The notes beneath the pieces were generated by a model. It saw only the letters and a list, made by a program, of their open reading frames with translations, was not told where the DNA came from and did no database searches. From positions 1 through 39,407 of the forward strand of contig CAMCQY010000020.1 in NCBI GenBank assembly GCA_945877135.1: 39,407 nucleotides of DNA, given 5' to 3'. A program made the translations under genes and the position numbers. Positions 1-8,754 of this stretch are shown in pieces. The DNA is from Candidatus Kuenenia stuttgartensis. GTDB taxonomy: Bacteria; Planctomycetota; Planctomycetia; Pirellulales; UBA1268. The number at the start of each line of letters is the position of its first letter. The first letter of the stretch is position 1.

Positions 1-351
1 GAGATCGAGCCGCTCGGTCGCGGCCCGGCTGCCGTCAGGCAGCCCACCACCGACGAAGCCAATCCTGCCGTTCCCTGGTTTGACTGGACTGCCGGCGACG
101 GCAATCCAAGGCCACTCCTCCGCAAGCGCAACCTGCTGGCATCCAACGAGGACTTCGCCAACGGGTGCTATCAGCTCAATCCCGGCGTGCGGTATCGCGA
201 GCCGTTTGCCTGCGTCGTCGAGAAGGACAGGCTCTACGCCATTCGGGCACGGTTCTGGACCAACGATGGCTCCGTGGCCGACCTGGTGTATGTTGACACC
301 TTCCAATCGGGCCAGCCGGGCACATCTGATGGTGGCAGCGAGTCGCGATGA
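1..351 (+). CDS. Partial hypothetical protein (3' end only)
   Basis: An open frame runs from the first base of the window to a TGA at 349-351, giving the last 116 residues of a protein whose start lies outside the window. It shows the strong G/C bias at third codon positions expected of a real gene here. The tail contains several aromatic and charged stretches (VPWFDWTAGD near residue 25, RYREPFACVVEKDRLYAIRA in the middle, ARFWTNDGSVADLVYVD near the end) and finishes in a polar Gly/Ser-rich end. This looks like a soluble beta-rich domain. I do not recognise the family and assign no function. It lies on the same strand as the propeller gene that follows after about 135 bases. Confidence 0.6.
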   Translation, partial: EIEPLGRGPAAVRQPTTDEANPAVPWFDWTAGDGNPRPLLRKRNLLASNEDFANGCYQLNPGVRYREPFACVVEKDRLYAIRARFWTNDGSVADLVYVDTFQSGQPGTSDGGSESR

Positions 352-485
352 CGACCGGGGGCCTCGTGTGCCGTTTCTCATCGTGAACAGCGAGACGCCA
401 ACAACACGCTCCTCCGGAATGCTTCACCGTGAAGTCAACTGCTGACGTCGCCTCACTGTTCCAGACCGTTCTCTGCCGTCCCGTG

Positions 486-1739
486 ATGCACGACCGCTGG
501 GTGGCTGTGGCATGGCTCGCGATCTCGATCCCGATGAGCCAGGCATGGACCGCCACGCCATGGCCCGAGTTCCGCGGTGCCACCGGGGACGGCGTCTCGC
601 AGGAGCAGAACCTCCCTGTGGAGTGGAGTGAGTCGCAGGGCGTCGCCTGGAAGGTGGCGATTCCCGGCAAGGCATGGTCGTCGCCGGTGATCTGGGATGA
701 CCTCGTCTGGCTCTCGAATGCCACGGAGGATGGCACGCGCCTGTCCGCGGTGGCCGTGGCTCGTGACAACGGCCGGATCGTGCGCGACATCACGGTCTTC
801 GAGATCGCCGCCCCGCAGTTCTGCCACGCATTCAACAGCTACGCGTCGTGCACTCCGGTGATCGAACGCGATCGGCTCTACCTGCATTACGGCAGCGCCG
901 GCACCGCCTGCCTCGACACCGGGTCGGGAACAATTCTCTGGACCCGGCAGGATCTTCCCTGCGACCACTTCCGCGGTCCCGGCTCGTCGCCGATCATTCA
1001 CGGCGACCTGCTGATCGTGGCCCTCGACGGGTTCGATCTGCAGTATGTGGTCGCCCTCGACAAGGCGACCGGCAAGACCGTGTGGCGCAGGGATCGCAAC
1101 ATCGACTACGGCACGACCGATGGCGACGCCAAGAAGGCCTATCCCACCGCCACCGTGATCAGGAGCCAGGGCCGAGACCAGGTGATCATCCCCAGCGCCG
1201 GCGCCACGATCGCCTACGATCCCGCGTCGGGCGCAGAACTCTGGCGGGTGAAACACGGCGGCATGAATGCCTCGGCGCGTCCACTGTTTGCCCACGGGCT
1301 GGTCTACATCAATACCGCGGCGGGCGGCATGAAGTTCCTGGCCGTGCGGCCCGATGGCACGGGCGACGTGAGCGGCACGCACATCGCCTGGAAGTCCTCG
1401 CAGGGAACCGGGACACGTTCCTCGCAGTTGCTACTCGGCGAGAAGCTGTTCCTGATCGGCGATGCAGGCACCGCCAGCGTGCTCGACGCCGTCAGCGGCA
1501 AGGCCCTCTGGCAGAAGCGACTCGGCGGCACATTCTCGGCGTCACCGATCCTCGCCGACGGCCGCATCTATGCCAGCAATGAGGGAGGCGACACGTTCGT
1601 GCTCTCGGCAGCCGATCCCTACCCTGTGGTCGCCACCAACACCCTCGACGACGGCTGCATGGCCTCACCGGCCGTCTTCGATGCCGCCATCTATCTCCGA
1701 ACCAAGACACACCTCTACCGCCTCGGCACCCGGCCGTGA
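486..1739 (+). CDS. Secreted PQQ-type beta-propeller repeat protein
   Basis: Predicted 417-residue exported protein of the PQQ-binding-like (BamB-like, quinoprotein-fold) beta-propeller family. The ATG at 486 gives a good signal peptide (residues 1-20, cleavage after SQA). An in-frame GTG at 429 would add 19 residues in front of it and spoil the signal, so 486 is preferred. The mature start WPEFRG, then 'AWKVAIPGKAWSSPVIWDD', is the opening typical of planctomycete PQQ-like proteins. Blade-type motifs of the form 'ALDKATGKTVWRRD', 'YDPASGAELWRV' and 'LDAVSGKALWQKRL' recur through the chain, with a final 'SASPILADGRIYASNEGG' blade. Such proteins are usually periplasmic scaffolds; no catalytic residues can be pointed to, and PQQ binding itself is not shown. 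A paralogue lies at 4225-5580 on the other strand. Confidence 0.85.
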   Translation: MHDRWVAVAWLAISIPMSQAWTATPWPEFRGATGDGVSQEQNLPVEWSESQGVAWKVAIPGKAWSSPVIWDDLVWLSNATEDGTRLSAVAVARDNGRIVRDITVFEIAAPQFCHAFNSYASCTPVIERDRLYLHYGSAGTACLDTGSGTILWTRQDLPCDHFRGPGSSPIIHGDLLIVALDGFDLQYVVALDKATGKTVWRRDRNIDYGTTDGDAKKAYPTATVIRSQGRDQVIIPSAGATIAYDPASGAELWRVKHGGMNASARPLFAHGLVYINTAAGGMKFLAVRPDGTGDVSGTHIAWKSSQGTGTRSSQLLLGEKLFLIGDAGTASVLDAVSGKALWQKRLGGTFSASPILADGRIYASNEGGDTFVLSAADPYPVVATNTLDDGCMASPAVFDAAIYLRTKTHLYRLGTRP

Positions 1740-1779
1740 GGGGGCACGGGCAGGCCCGAACCGTGGCGGAGCATGCAGA

Positions 1780-1804
1780 TCCCGTCGCTTGCGCTCCGGG
1801 CTTG
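1780..1804. repeat. Interspersed GC-rich repeat, copy 1
   Basis: About 25 bases containing the core TCGCTTGCGCT followed by CGGGCTTG. The same core occurs at 5696-5720 (inverted), 5756-5780 and 35652-35675. It lies in the 153-base gap between the propeller gene and the next gene. This copy carries one extra G relative to the 5756 copy. No function is assigned. Confidence 0.6.
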
Positions 1805-1892
1805 TATGGGATTTGGAAACATCCGTGAGGGACTGGCCGTGCCCCGAGAGCCGGCGTTGCTGCCCGGGCGCGGGTGATGCACACTTGCTTTT

Positions 1893-2999
1893 ATGAATCA
1901 GCACTCGGATCTCATCCCAATCTCCACCGGTCTGGCCCGCGGCCCTGACGACGCCCGCGACCCCGTCCTCTCGCCCGCGGGATCCCTGGCCCGGCCCTCC
2001 CTTCCCCAATCGACAGCGCTCTCCTCTGATCGGATCCAGGCCGTCGATCTCGAAGAGCAGATGGATCCGTTGGCCGTGGCCGAGTCGATGGCCGACGGCC
2101 GGCAGTCGGTCGCCACGGTGATTGGACAACTGATCGTGATCGGCATTGCGGTGGCCGCCATCTGGTGGCTCCTTCCCACGGGCATCGCGGCCCGGCCGCC
2201 GCTGGAGTTGCCGGAACCGCTGCAGGCGGAGGCCGGCCCCATCCCGCCCGCCCAACGCGACGCGGAGAACGCCGCTTTTGCCCTTCTCAAACAGGCCGTA
2301 CCGACCCGGGCGCTCGACGCCTTCCGCCACTGCGTGGACTCCACCGACGCGACCAGCGTCAATCTCTGGCGATACTATCTGCAGACGCTCGTCGATCTCG
2401 ACGAACGTGCCGAACTGCGGCATCGGGCCATGCAGTTTGCGCTGCAGCATCCCGACCGGCTCGAGGCTCCGCATTTCCAGTGCGAGGCCCTGCGCCGTGA
2501 CGACGTCAATGCCCACCGCGAACAGGGCGGGGCATGGAACACCGTCTTGAATTCGGTAGGTGGCTCGCGGGTCTCGCCCGCCTATCTGGCTGAAATCGAC
2601 CGCTGCCAGAACATGATCAGCGACGCCCTCAATCTGCTGCAGCAGCACGATGGCGACTGGTCGTCAGCCGGCCGTACCGCCTGGGCCGACCTGCTCCACC
2701 TCGATCGCGGTCGCCTCCACCATCACGCCTGGAGGTGCGGCGGCCTCGCCTTCGGCGATCCACACCGTGAGCTGGCTCTGGAAGCGCTGCGGCAGATGTC
2801 GGTCGCTACCAGCGCCGACAGCCTCGCCCTGCGGCTGGAGATCTACCGCACCTGCCGCGACAAATGGCCGACAACCCTCGGCTTCGATGCCAAGAAGCAG
2901 GTCGTGAACGGCTTTGACTGGTCGAAGGATGATCTGCAGCGGGCGATCGACGCCGATCGCATGTCGCTCGAACGCCTCCCCCCGACGGGCCGCCGATGA
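1893..2999 (+). CDS. Hypothetical single-TM protein with helical C-terminal region
   Basis: Predicted 368-residue protein of unknown function. Residues 1-70 are polar and disordered-looking. A single hydrophobic helix at about 75-95 (IVIGIAVAAIWWLLPTGI) is followed by a Pro-rich linker. The remaining 250 residues are largely helical, with alternating hydrophobic residues and Arg/Asp/Glu; the segment with ALLKQAVPTRALDAFRHC and WRYYLQTLVDLDERAELR resembles a degenerate TPR-like solenoid, though no clean TPR consensus is present. No signal peptide is seen; topology is probably N-in with the helical domain outside. The stop overlaps the start of the next gene in an ATGA (2996-2999), so the two are probably translationally coupled and their products may act together at the membrane. 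Confidence 0.6.
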   Translation: MNQHSDLIPISTGLARGPDDARDPVLSPAGSLARPSLPQSTALSSDRIQAVDLEEQMDPLAVAESMADGRQSVATVIGQLIVIGIAVAAIWWLLPTGIAARPPLELPEPLQAEAGPIPPAQRDAENAAFALLKQAVPTRALDAFRHCVDSTDATSVNLWRYYLQTLVDLDERAELRHRAMQFALQHPDRLEAPHFQCEALRRDDVNAHREQGGAWNTVLNSVGGSRVSPAYLAEIDRCQNMISDALNLLQQHDGDWSSAGRTAWADLLHLDRGRLHHHAWRCGGLAFGDPHRELALEALRQMSVATSADSLALRLEIYRTCRDKWPTTLGFDAKKQVVNGFDWSKDDLQRAIDADRMSLERLPPTGRR

Positions 3000-4228
3000 A
3001 CGACGCCTCCCTCCGCCCCGCCGACTCCGTGCCGCCGGACTCTTCCGCGCCGGCCCCATCCGCTGCCCACCGGTCTCTCGCGACCTGGTCAGAGATCCTT
3101 CCCGATCTGCTCGGCATGCCCATGGGCACCGCTGTGCGGCCATCCGCGTTCGCACGGCAGGTGCTCGTGATCGTGCTCTACGTCGCCGCCGCCCGTTTGA
3201 TGATGCACGACCCGTGGTTTACCAGCGATACGTTTACCTGGCGACAGTCGAGCGTGATCACGCTGCTGGGGCTTCTTATGGTGTCGGCGATCGCATTCGA
3301 ATGGCATCTGCTGGGCGTGTCGAAGGGGCTCAACCTCGTGGGGCAGATCGTGCTCGCCTACCCCTTCACGCTGTTCGTGGCGCGGCTGCTGGGGCAGCCA
3401 TGGCATCGGGCCGACACAGGCGGTGTGCTCGGCACGCTCTTCGCAGCGGTGCGGGCGGCCGGTGGATTTCTGGGGGTGAGCAGCCTCATCCCCACGTGGA
3501 TATCTGACGCGATTTCCAGCCCGGGTACCGCCATGGTGCTGCTCGCCCTCTGCGTCGTCACCTCGGTCGGTGGCAACGCGGCCACCCGCATGGGGCTCAC
3601 CGCCGGACTCTTCTTCATTCCCCTGGCCGTGGCGTTCAGCCAGACGCCCGTACCCAGCCTCCCCTTTCTCAGTGGTCTCGCCACGATGCTCCTCGGCATG
3701 GCCCTGCAGTACCGCGACGTGGAAAAATACCACCGCGACAAGGAGATTCTCCACCGGCTGCGTCATGTCACCGACGAGCTGGAGCGCCGTTCGTGCCTGC
3801 GGCTGGTCACCCGCACCTGGGCCGACGGTCGGCTCGGCGAGCAGACCGCGGAGGGGCTCGTGCGGCAGACCTACGAACATGTGCCCGGTGTCGACGCCGT
3901 CGGTGTCCGAGAGATCACCCGCGCGATCACCCACGATCTCGTCACCACCCATGGCCTGCTGCAGGTACGTCATGATTCGGAGGGTATCTTTCTCGTGCCA
4001 CCGCCGGCCCTCGAGTTTGAGGCCGACGTGCTGGAGCAGATTGCCCGGCTGCCGCGGATGGTGATCGTTTTCCTGCTGGCATCGTGCTGGGTCTTGATGC
4101 CGTTCGACATCCTGCCCGACGCGATCCCCTTGGTGGGTGCGGTGGACGATGTGATCGTGATGACGCTGGCCGGCTGGCCGCTGGCCCGCCTCCTGGAACA
4201 GCGGATCGACCGGCGTCGCTACCGCTAG
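2996..4228 (+). CDS. Polytopic membrane protein with C-terminal DUF1232 (YkvA-like) domain
   Basis: Predicted 410-residue inner-membrane protein. After a Pro/Ser-rich N-terminus there are about five to six hydrophobic segments between residues 49 and 240 (for example QVLVIVLYVAAARLMM, VGQIVLAYPFTLFVARLL, FLSGLATMLLGMAL). A charged cytoplasmic-looking region of about 100 residues follows (HRDKEILHRLRHVTDELERR and onward). The last 60 residues contain FDILPDAIPLVGAVDDVIV, the conserved core of the DUF1232/YkvA family, whose function is unknown. The gene starts inside the last codons of the preceding one (ATGA overlap). Its stop shares the bases CTAG (4225-4228) with the stop of the convergent propeller gene. 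The family call rests on the C-terminal motif; the N-terminal membrane region is not recognised. Confidence 0.75.
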   Translation: MNDASLRPADSVPPDSSAPAPSAAHRSLATWSEILPDLLGMPMGTAVRPSAFARQVLVIVLYVAAARLMMHDPWFTSDTFTWRQSSVITLLGLLMVSAIAFEWHLLGVSKGLNLVGQIVLAYPFTLFVARLLGQPWHRADTGGVLGTLFAAVRAAGGFLGVSSLIPTWISDAISSPGTAMVLLALCVVTSVGGNAATRMGLTAGLFFIPLAVAFSQTPVPSLPFLSGLATMLLGMALQYRDVEKYHRDKEILHRLRHVTDELERRSCLRLVTRTWADGRLGEQTAEGLVRQTYEHVPGVDAVGVREITRAITHDLVTTHGLLQVRHDSEGIFLVPPPALEFEADVLEQIARLPRMVIVFLLASCWVLMPFDILPDAIPLVGAVDDVIVMTLAGWPLARLLEQRIDRRRYR

Positions 4229-5580
4229 CGGGATGTCGATGCGTTGGCATTGGTCGCATCGAGGGCGTGAAGTCGGCCGACGCTGCGGAAAAACATCCTG
4301 CCACTCGCGACAGCCGGCGTGGCACGGCTCGGTTCGCCCAGTGGCGTTCGGCCCAGCACCTCGAAGGCATCACCATCGGCGATCACCACAACTTCTCCCT
4401 CAGCCGAGACATTGATCACTGTGCCGCCCACGACGATCGGCGACGCGGAAAAGATGCCGCCCGCACGGCCGCGCCAGAGCACCGTCCCATCTGCGGCCTT
4501 GACGCAGGTCACGACGCCGCGATCGCCCCAGAGATAGAGCCTCTCTCCGGAGCAGACAGGCGTGGGCACATAGGGCGCGACACTGCGGTCGAGCTGGTAG
4601 GTCAGGTCGGGCTCGGGAGCCTTCTGATTGGCATCGGGTGCGGTCGGTTCCGCGGCCGCGATCGCGGCCGGCCGCACCGCCACGAGCGTGTTGTCGCCCC
4701 CCCCCTCGCCACACGTGCCGAGCACGAGCGGGCCGGCCATCACCGGCGACGACACCGTCCGCTTGGGAAAACACATTCGTTCCCAGAGCACTCGCCCCGT
4801 GGATGGATCGACGCCCGTCAGGCCATGCGCCATGCTCGCCAGGACGACCAAGGCATCGCCGCTCCGCCCCGGATCGGACGACTCGACCACCAGTGGCGTG
4901 GAGTAGGCCGTCCGGGCCGTCTGCCGTGGCAGCCGCCATCGCTCGCGACCGGTCTTCGTGTCGAGGGCCACAACGGCACTCGGGCCATCGTGCTCGACCG
5001 GAATGATCAGGTGATCCCGCCACACCGCGGCCGATGAACCGAAGCCGTGCTCGCTGGCATAGGGGCCGAGGTCGGCATGCCAGAGCGGCTCGCCTTCGTG
5101 GGAATACGCCTCGCACCGCAGTTGCTCCTTCGTCGCCCACAGCCAGTAGACGCCGGCCCCATCGACGGTCACCGATCCAGAGGCTGAGCTGTTCTGGGCG
5201 TGGTGCGGCTCGATCGGCCCGGGAATCTCCCGCTGCCAGAGCAACCGGCCGTCGGCAGTCGCATGACAGGAGACAAACCGCTTGGCCGCCACTTCATCGG
5301 CGCTGGCCGTGTAGATCCGCTGCCGCCACACGACGGGCGAGGCGTGCCCTTGCCCTGGCAGACCCGCCGTCCACGCCCAGTCCTTCTCGGTCCACTGGTG
5401 CGGAAACGGCTGCGAGCCTCCGGCCCCGGCCCCGGCATGCCCACGCCACCGCGGCCAATCGGACGGGCCGGTGGCGGCTTCGTCGGCAACCGTGGTGCCC
5501 AAACACCACAGGACCATCCACGACAGAACCACGGGGATCATTCCCCACGAACGGATGCGGGTGCAACAGGCTGGCTTCAT
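4225..5580 (-). CDS. Secreted PQQ-type beta-propeller repeat protein (second copy)
   Basis: Predicted 451-residue exported propeller, paralogous to the protein at 486-1739. The ATG at 5580 yields a signal peptide of about 32 residues (hydrophobic IPVVLSWMVLWCLGTTVA, cleavage before DE). An ATG two codons upstream (5586) is equally possible. The frame stays open further upstream to about 5829, but that stretch runs through intergenic repeat sequence and is not coding. The mature chain begins WPRWRGHAG and has blade motifs such as 'ALDTKTGRERWRLP', 'GVDPSTGRVLWERM' and 'VKAADGTVLWRGRAGGIFSA'. The role is probably periplasmic; the substrate or partner is unknown. It converges on the DUF1232 gene with a 4-base stop overlap and is divergent from cheA. 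Confidence 0.85.
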   Translation of the reverse strand: MKPACCTRIRSWGMIPVVLSWMVLWCLGTTVADEAATGPSDWPRWRGHAGAGAGGSQPFPHQWTEKDWAWTAGLPGQGHASPVVWRQRIYTASADEVAAKRFVSCHATADGRLLWQREIPGPIEPHHAQNSSASGSVTVDGAGVYWLWATKEQLRCEAYSHEGEPLWHADLGPYASEHGFGSSAAVWRDHLIIPVEHDGPSAVVALDTKTGRERWRLPRQTARTAYSTPLVVESSDPGRSGDALVVLASMAHGLTGVDPSTGRVLWERMCFPKRTVSSPVMAGPLVLGTCGEGGGDNTLVAVRPAAIAAAEPTAPDANQKAPEPDLTYQLDRSVAPYVPTPVCSGERLYLWGDRGVVTCVKAADGTVLWRGRAGGIFSASPIVVGGTVINVSAEGEVVVIADGDAFEVLGRTPLGEPSRATPAVASGRMFFRSVGRLHALDATNANASTSR

Positions 5581-5968
5581 GGGCATCAGTATGCCATCAC
5601 CGGGGCCTGCACGGGTACCTCGACGATCATTCCTGCGATCCAGGCAGCCTGATCCAACCTCCGGGGCGCACTCTGGCTGGTGTTGCCTTTCCCATCCAAG
5701 CCCGACGCGCAAGCGAGGGAATCCGGGGCCGAGTTCTGGGTGATGGATCGCGTTTTCCCTCGCTTGCGCTGCGGGCTTGGAAGGAGGAGTGCTTGGGGTA
5801 CTACAACCGGCAAACCCGTCGCAGCACATCGTCGTGTATGGGCGATGCTACCCGCCGGCGGCCGGTTTCCGGGTGTATGATTCAGGGGCTGGGTTTGCCG
5901 ACACGGCTGCCTTTGCCGCCCCGTGCCCAGGCCTGGCACGGGATATGCCACCGCCAGGACCGTCGGGG
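5581..5968. other. Divergent intergenic region between propeller gene and cheA
   Basis: 388 bases with no convincing gene. It must contain the promoters of both the propeller gene (leftward) and the chemosensory operon (rightward), but I see no clear -35/-10 pair. Its main feature is an inverted pair of the interspersed repeat at 5696-5780. Frames that remain open across it show no conserved protein features. Confidence 0.6.
5696..5780. repeat. Inverted pair of the interspersed GC-rich repeat
   Basis: A 25-base left arm (5696-5720) and right arm (5756-5780) are reverse complements at 23 of 25 positions; the only difference is an AC versus CA at the centre. They are separated by 35 bases. The arms share the core GCGCAAGCGAGGGA with copies near 1.79 and 35.66 kb. 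The pair could fold into a long hairpin in DNA or RNA just upstream of cheA. The arrangement resembles REP/BIME-type elements, but the family is not identified. Confidence 0.75.
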
Positions 5969-8251
5969 ATGAACGACAACCGCGAATTCATCGAGGAGTT
6001 TCTCGTCGAATCGGGCGAGAACCTCGATCAACTCGACCGCGACCTGATCGCGCTGGAGGAACGCCCCGACGACCCCCAGCGGCTGGCGAGCATTTTTCGC
6101 ACGGTGCACACGATCAAGGGCAACAGTGGCTTCTTCGGCTTCTCCAAACTCGGTGCCCTGACGCACAGCGGCGAGCATCTTCTTGGCCGGCTCCGGGACG
6201 GCAAGATCCGACTCAATGATCGAGTCACCGGCACGCTCTATTCGATGGTCGACGCAGTGCGGTCGATCATTCAGGCGATCGAAGAGACCGGCGTCGAGGG
6301 TGAGCAGGACTTCCGCGAACTCTCCCAGACGCTCACCGCCGTGGCGTCGCAGGATGAGGAAGAACCCGTGCCCCAGTCTGCGGCCGCGGCGGTGCCCGTT
6401 CTGCCGCCACCGACTACCGTGCCCTCGGTTCCACCACCGGCCGACCCCGCTCCCGAGGCACCAACGCCCGCGGCAAGCGCTCCCCCCGCTGCCGCGGCCC
6501 CTGCGACTCCTGCGACTCTCCCAACTCCGGCCGCAATTCCCGCAAAACCGGCTGCACAAACTGCCGACTCATCCATCAGAGTGGACGTGGGGCTGCTGGC
6601 CTCGATTCTCGATCTGGTGGGTGAACTCGTCCTTGCTCGCAACGAACTCCGCAGCATCGAATCCGCCGATCCCGTGCTCGAAGGCGTGATCCATCGAATC
6701 AACACGGTCACCAACTCCCTGCAGGAGGCGGCGGTCAAGACTCGGATGCAGCCGATCGAGCACGTGTTCAACAAGTTTCCGCGGACCGTGCGGGACGTCG
6801 CCGTCGCCTGTGGTCGCGAGGTGCAACTCGTGATCGACGGTGCCGACACCGAACTCGACCGCACCCTGATCGAGAGCATCCGAGATCCGCTCACCCATCT
6901 GGTACGCAACGCCGTAGACCACGGCATTGAGCCCCCGGCCGTGCGCGAGGCCAAGGGCAAGCCACGGGCCGGCAGGCTGCTGCTGCGGGCCTTCCACGAG
7001 AGCGGTCAGGTGACGATCGAGGTTCAGGATGACGGGGCCGGGATTCCGGTCGAGGCGGTCCGCGCGAAGGCCGTCGCCCGCGGCTTGATCGACGCCGCCG
7101 CCGCAGCCCTGCTCCCCGACGACCGCGTGCTTCAGTTCATCTTCGAGCCCGGTTTCTCCACGGCTGCCCAGGTGACGAGCGTGTCGGGCCGCGGTGTCGG
7201 CATGGACGTCGTCAAAACGAACATCGAGGCGATCGGTGGCACCGTGGACCTCAGCAGCCGCCCGGGCCTCGGCACGACGGTTCGGGTCCGCGTGCCGCTC
7301 ACATTGGCCATCATCCCAGCGCTCGTGGTGCGATCCGCCTCGGAGCGGTTTGCCCTGCCGCAGGCTGCGGTCGGTGAACTGATATCGCTGCGGGCCGATG
7401 GTGGCCCGCGGATCGAGGGGCTGGCCGGGGCCGATGTGATCCGATTGCGAGGCCGACTCGTGCCGGTGATCTTCCTCGATGAATTCCTCGGGCTGCGGCC
7501 CACCACCGCCACCAGGGAGAACGGCACGGTCGTGCTCGTGCGAATCGACGACCACGAGTTCGGGCTCGTTGTTGACGGAACACAGACCGGAGGCCCGACG
7601 AGCGACCCATCCATGTCGCGTGACCGACATGCCGTGACGATTCCCGAGGCGGCCAGCCTGTCAACAATCGTCGTCAAGCCGATTGGCAGCCTGTTGGCCC
7701 AGTTGGGGATCTACTCAGGCGCCACGGTGCTTGGTGACGGCGGCGTGGTGCTGATCCTCGACCTCCGGGGCATCCTGCGCGCCGTTGAACTGCCGCCGCA
7801 GCTGCGTCGAAGCGAATCAGCCGACGTGGCATCGATCGCTGCCACCGATACCTATCTGGTCTGCCGCACGGGTGCCGGCCGAAGGATCGCGGTGCCCATC
7901 GACACCGTCGTGCGTCTCGAGCAGTTCGATGGCCACGACGTGCAGGACGTGGGCGGCAAACGCCTCGTGCGGCGGGGCAACCTGTTCACGCCCGTGGTTG
8001 ATGCCGATGGCCTGCTCGGGGATTCGACGGAGCCGGACAGCGACGGGGCCGTCAATCTGGTCGTGCTCGACGACCGCTGCGGCGGGATCGGTATCGCCGT
8101 CCGCCAGATCCTCGATGTCGCGGTGGCGGATTCCGTGCTGCAGCCGTCGCTGGCCGCCCTCGGTGTGGCCGGCACACTCGCGGTTGGCGGAATCGCCACA
8201 GAAGTCCTCGACCTCACCGCCCTCCTTCCCAGTGCTGGCTTCCACGCGTAA
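5969..8251 (+). CDS. cheA: Chemotaxis histidine kinase CheA
   Basis: Predicted 760-residue CheA that autophosphorylates in response to receptor signals and passes phosphate to response regulators. Domains in order: P1/HPt (residues 1-130) with phospho-acceptor His47 in TVHTIKGNSGFFGF; a Pro/Ala linker (about 140-205) with no recognisable P2 regulator-docking domain; P3 dimerisation (from about 208, LLASILDLVGELVLARNEL); P4 ATPase with N box LTHLVRNAVDHG (near 308), G1 DDGAGIP (near 354), F box FEPGFSTA and G2 SGRGVGMDVVK (near 406). There is then a CheW-like P5 from about 440 and a second, more divergent CheW-like domain from about 620. The start at 5969 places the P1 domain immediately after Met; an in-frame ATG at 5945 is possible. 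First gene of the operon, 11 bases before cheW. Confidence 0.95.
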   Translation: MNDNREFIEEFLVESGENLDQLDRDLIALEERPDDPQRLASIFRTVHTIKGNSGFFGFSKLGALTHSGEHLLGRLRDGKIRLNDRVTGTLYSMVDAVRSIIQAIEETGVEGEQDFRELSQTLTAVASQDEEEPVPQSAAAAVPVLPPPTTVPSVPPPADPAPEAPTPAASAPPAAAAPATPATLPTPAAIPAKPAAQTADSSIRVDVGLLASILDLVGELVLARNELRSIESADPVLEGVIHRINTVTNSLQEAAVKTRMQPIEHVFNKFPRTVRDVAVACGREVQLVIDGADTELDRTLIESIRDPLTHLVRNAVDHGIEPPAVREAKGKPRAGRLLLRAFHESGQVTIEVQDDGAGIPVEAVRAKAVARGLIDAAAAALLPDDRVLQFIFEPGFSTAAQVTSVSGRGVGMDVVKTNIEAIGGTVDLSSRPGLGTTVRVRVPLTLAIIPALVVRSASERFALPQAAVGELISLRADGGPRIEGLAGADVIRLRGRLVPVIFLDEFLGLRPTTATRENGTVVLVRIDDHEFGLVVDGTQTGGPTSDPSMSRDRHAVTIPEAASLSTIVVKPIGSLLAQLGIYSGATVLGDGGVVLILDLRGILRAVELPPQLRRSESADVASIAATDTYLVCRTGAGRRIAVPIDTVVRLEQFDGHDVQDVGGKRLVRRGNLFTPVVDADGLLGDSTEPDSDGAVNLVVLDDRCGGIGIAVRQILDVAVADSVLQPSLAALGVAGTLAVGGIATEVLDLTALLPSAGFHA

Positions 8252-8262
8252 TCCCACCCGTC

Positions 8263-8754
8263 ATGGCCATGCCTTCAACCGATACCCGCCACTGCTGTTT
8301 TCTCGTCGGCTCCGACTGCTTCGCGGTCGCCTCGACAGCCGTGGCCGAGGTGCTCCGCGACGGGAAAATTGCCCGCGTGCCCCATGCACCAGAGTCCGTG
8401 ATCGGTCTCATCCACCTGCGGGGAAGAATCGTGCCGGTGATCGACATGCGGCGGCGTCTCGGCCTGACCGCTGACGTGGCGTCAGCCCACCGGACACACC
8501 TCGTGATCCGCCTCCATGACGACTTGTACAGCCTGCTTGTGGACGAAATGCTCGACGTGATCGAGGTGGCCGAGCATGCGATCGAACACCCGTCGAAACC
8601 AGCCGCCGACACGACGCACGACGCGGTCGATGGCGTCTACGCCGACGCAGGCCGACTCGTGCATTTCCTCGATCCCCAGCGCATAGTACAGCCGCTCGCC
8701 CGGCAGCGTGAGCCATTTCTTCATCGACAGGGAGTATCGCATGGCGGCATATGA
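8263..8754 (+). CDS. cheW: Chemotaxis adaptor protein CheW
   Basis: Predicted 163-residue CheW, the adaptor that couples receptors to CheA in the array. It has the expected pattern: [19 protein letters not shown] at the start, then the conserved [21 protein letters not shown] core (two overlapping stretches), and the [16 protein letters not shown] strand pair. Length is normal for the family. The start is 11 bases after the cheA stop; an ATG two codons downstream (8269) is an alternative. The last 14 bases overlap the start of the receptor gene, so translation of the two is probably coupled. The final residues after the CheW fold are unusually basic and may simply reflect the overlap with the next gene and its ribosome-binding site. 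Confidence 0.92.
   Translation: MAMPSTDTRHCCFLVGSDCFAVASTAVAEVLRDGKIARVPHAPESVIGLIHLRGRIVPVIDMRRRLGLTADVASAHRTHLVIRLHDDLYSLLVDEMLDVIEVAEHAIEHPSKPAADTTHDAVDGVYADAGRLVHFLDPQRIVQPLARQREPFLHRQGVSHGGI
8727..8734 (+). promoter_or_regulatory. Ribosome-binding site of the receptor gene
   Basis: ACAGGGAG lies six bases before the ATG at 8741, inside the 3' end of cheW. It favours this start over an in-frame GTG at 8708, which has no comparable site. Confidence 0.7.

Noticed and set aside
5587-5829. Upstream extension of the second propeller gene to 5829
   Set aside because: The extra 83 residues run through the interspersed repeat pair and would bury the signal peptide. ATG 5580 or 5586 is the sensible start.
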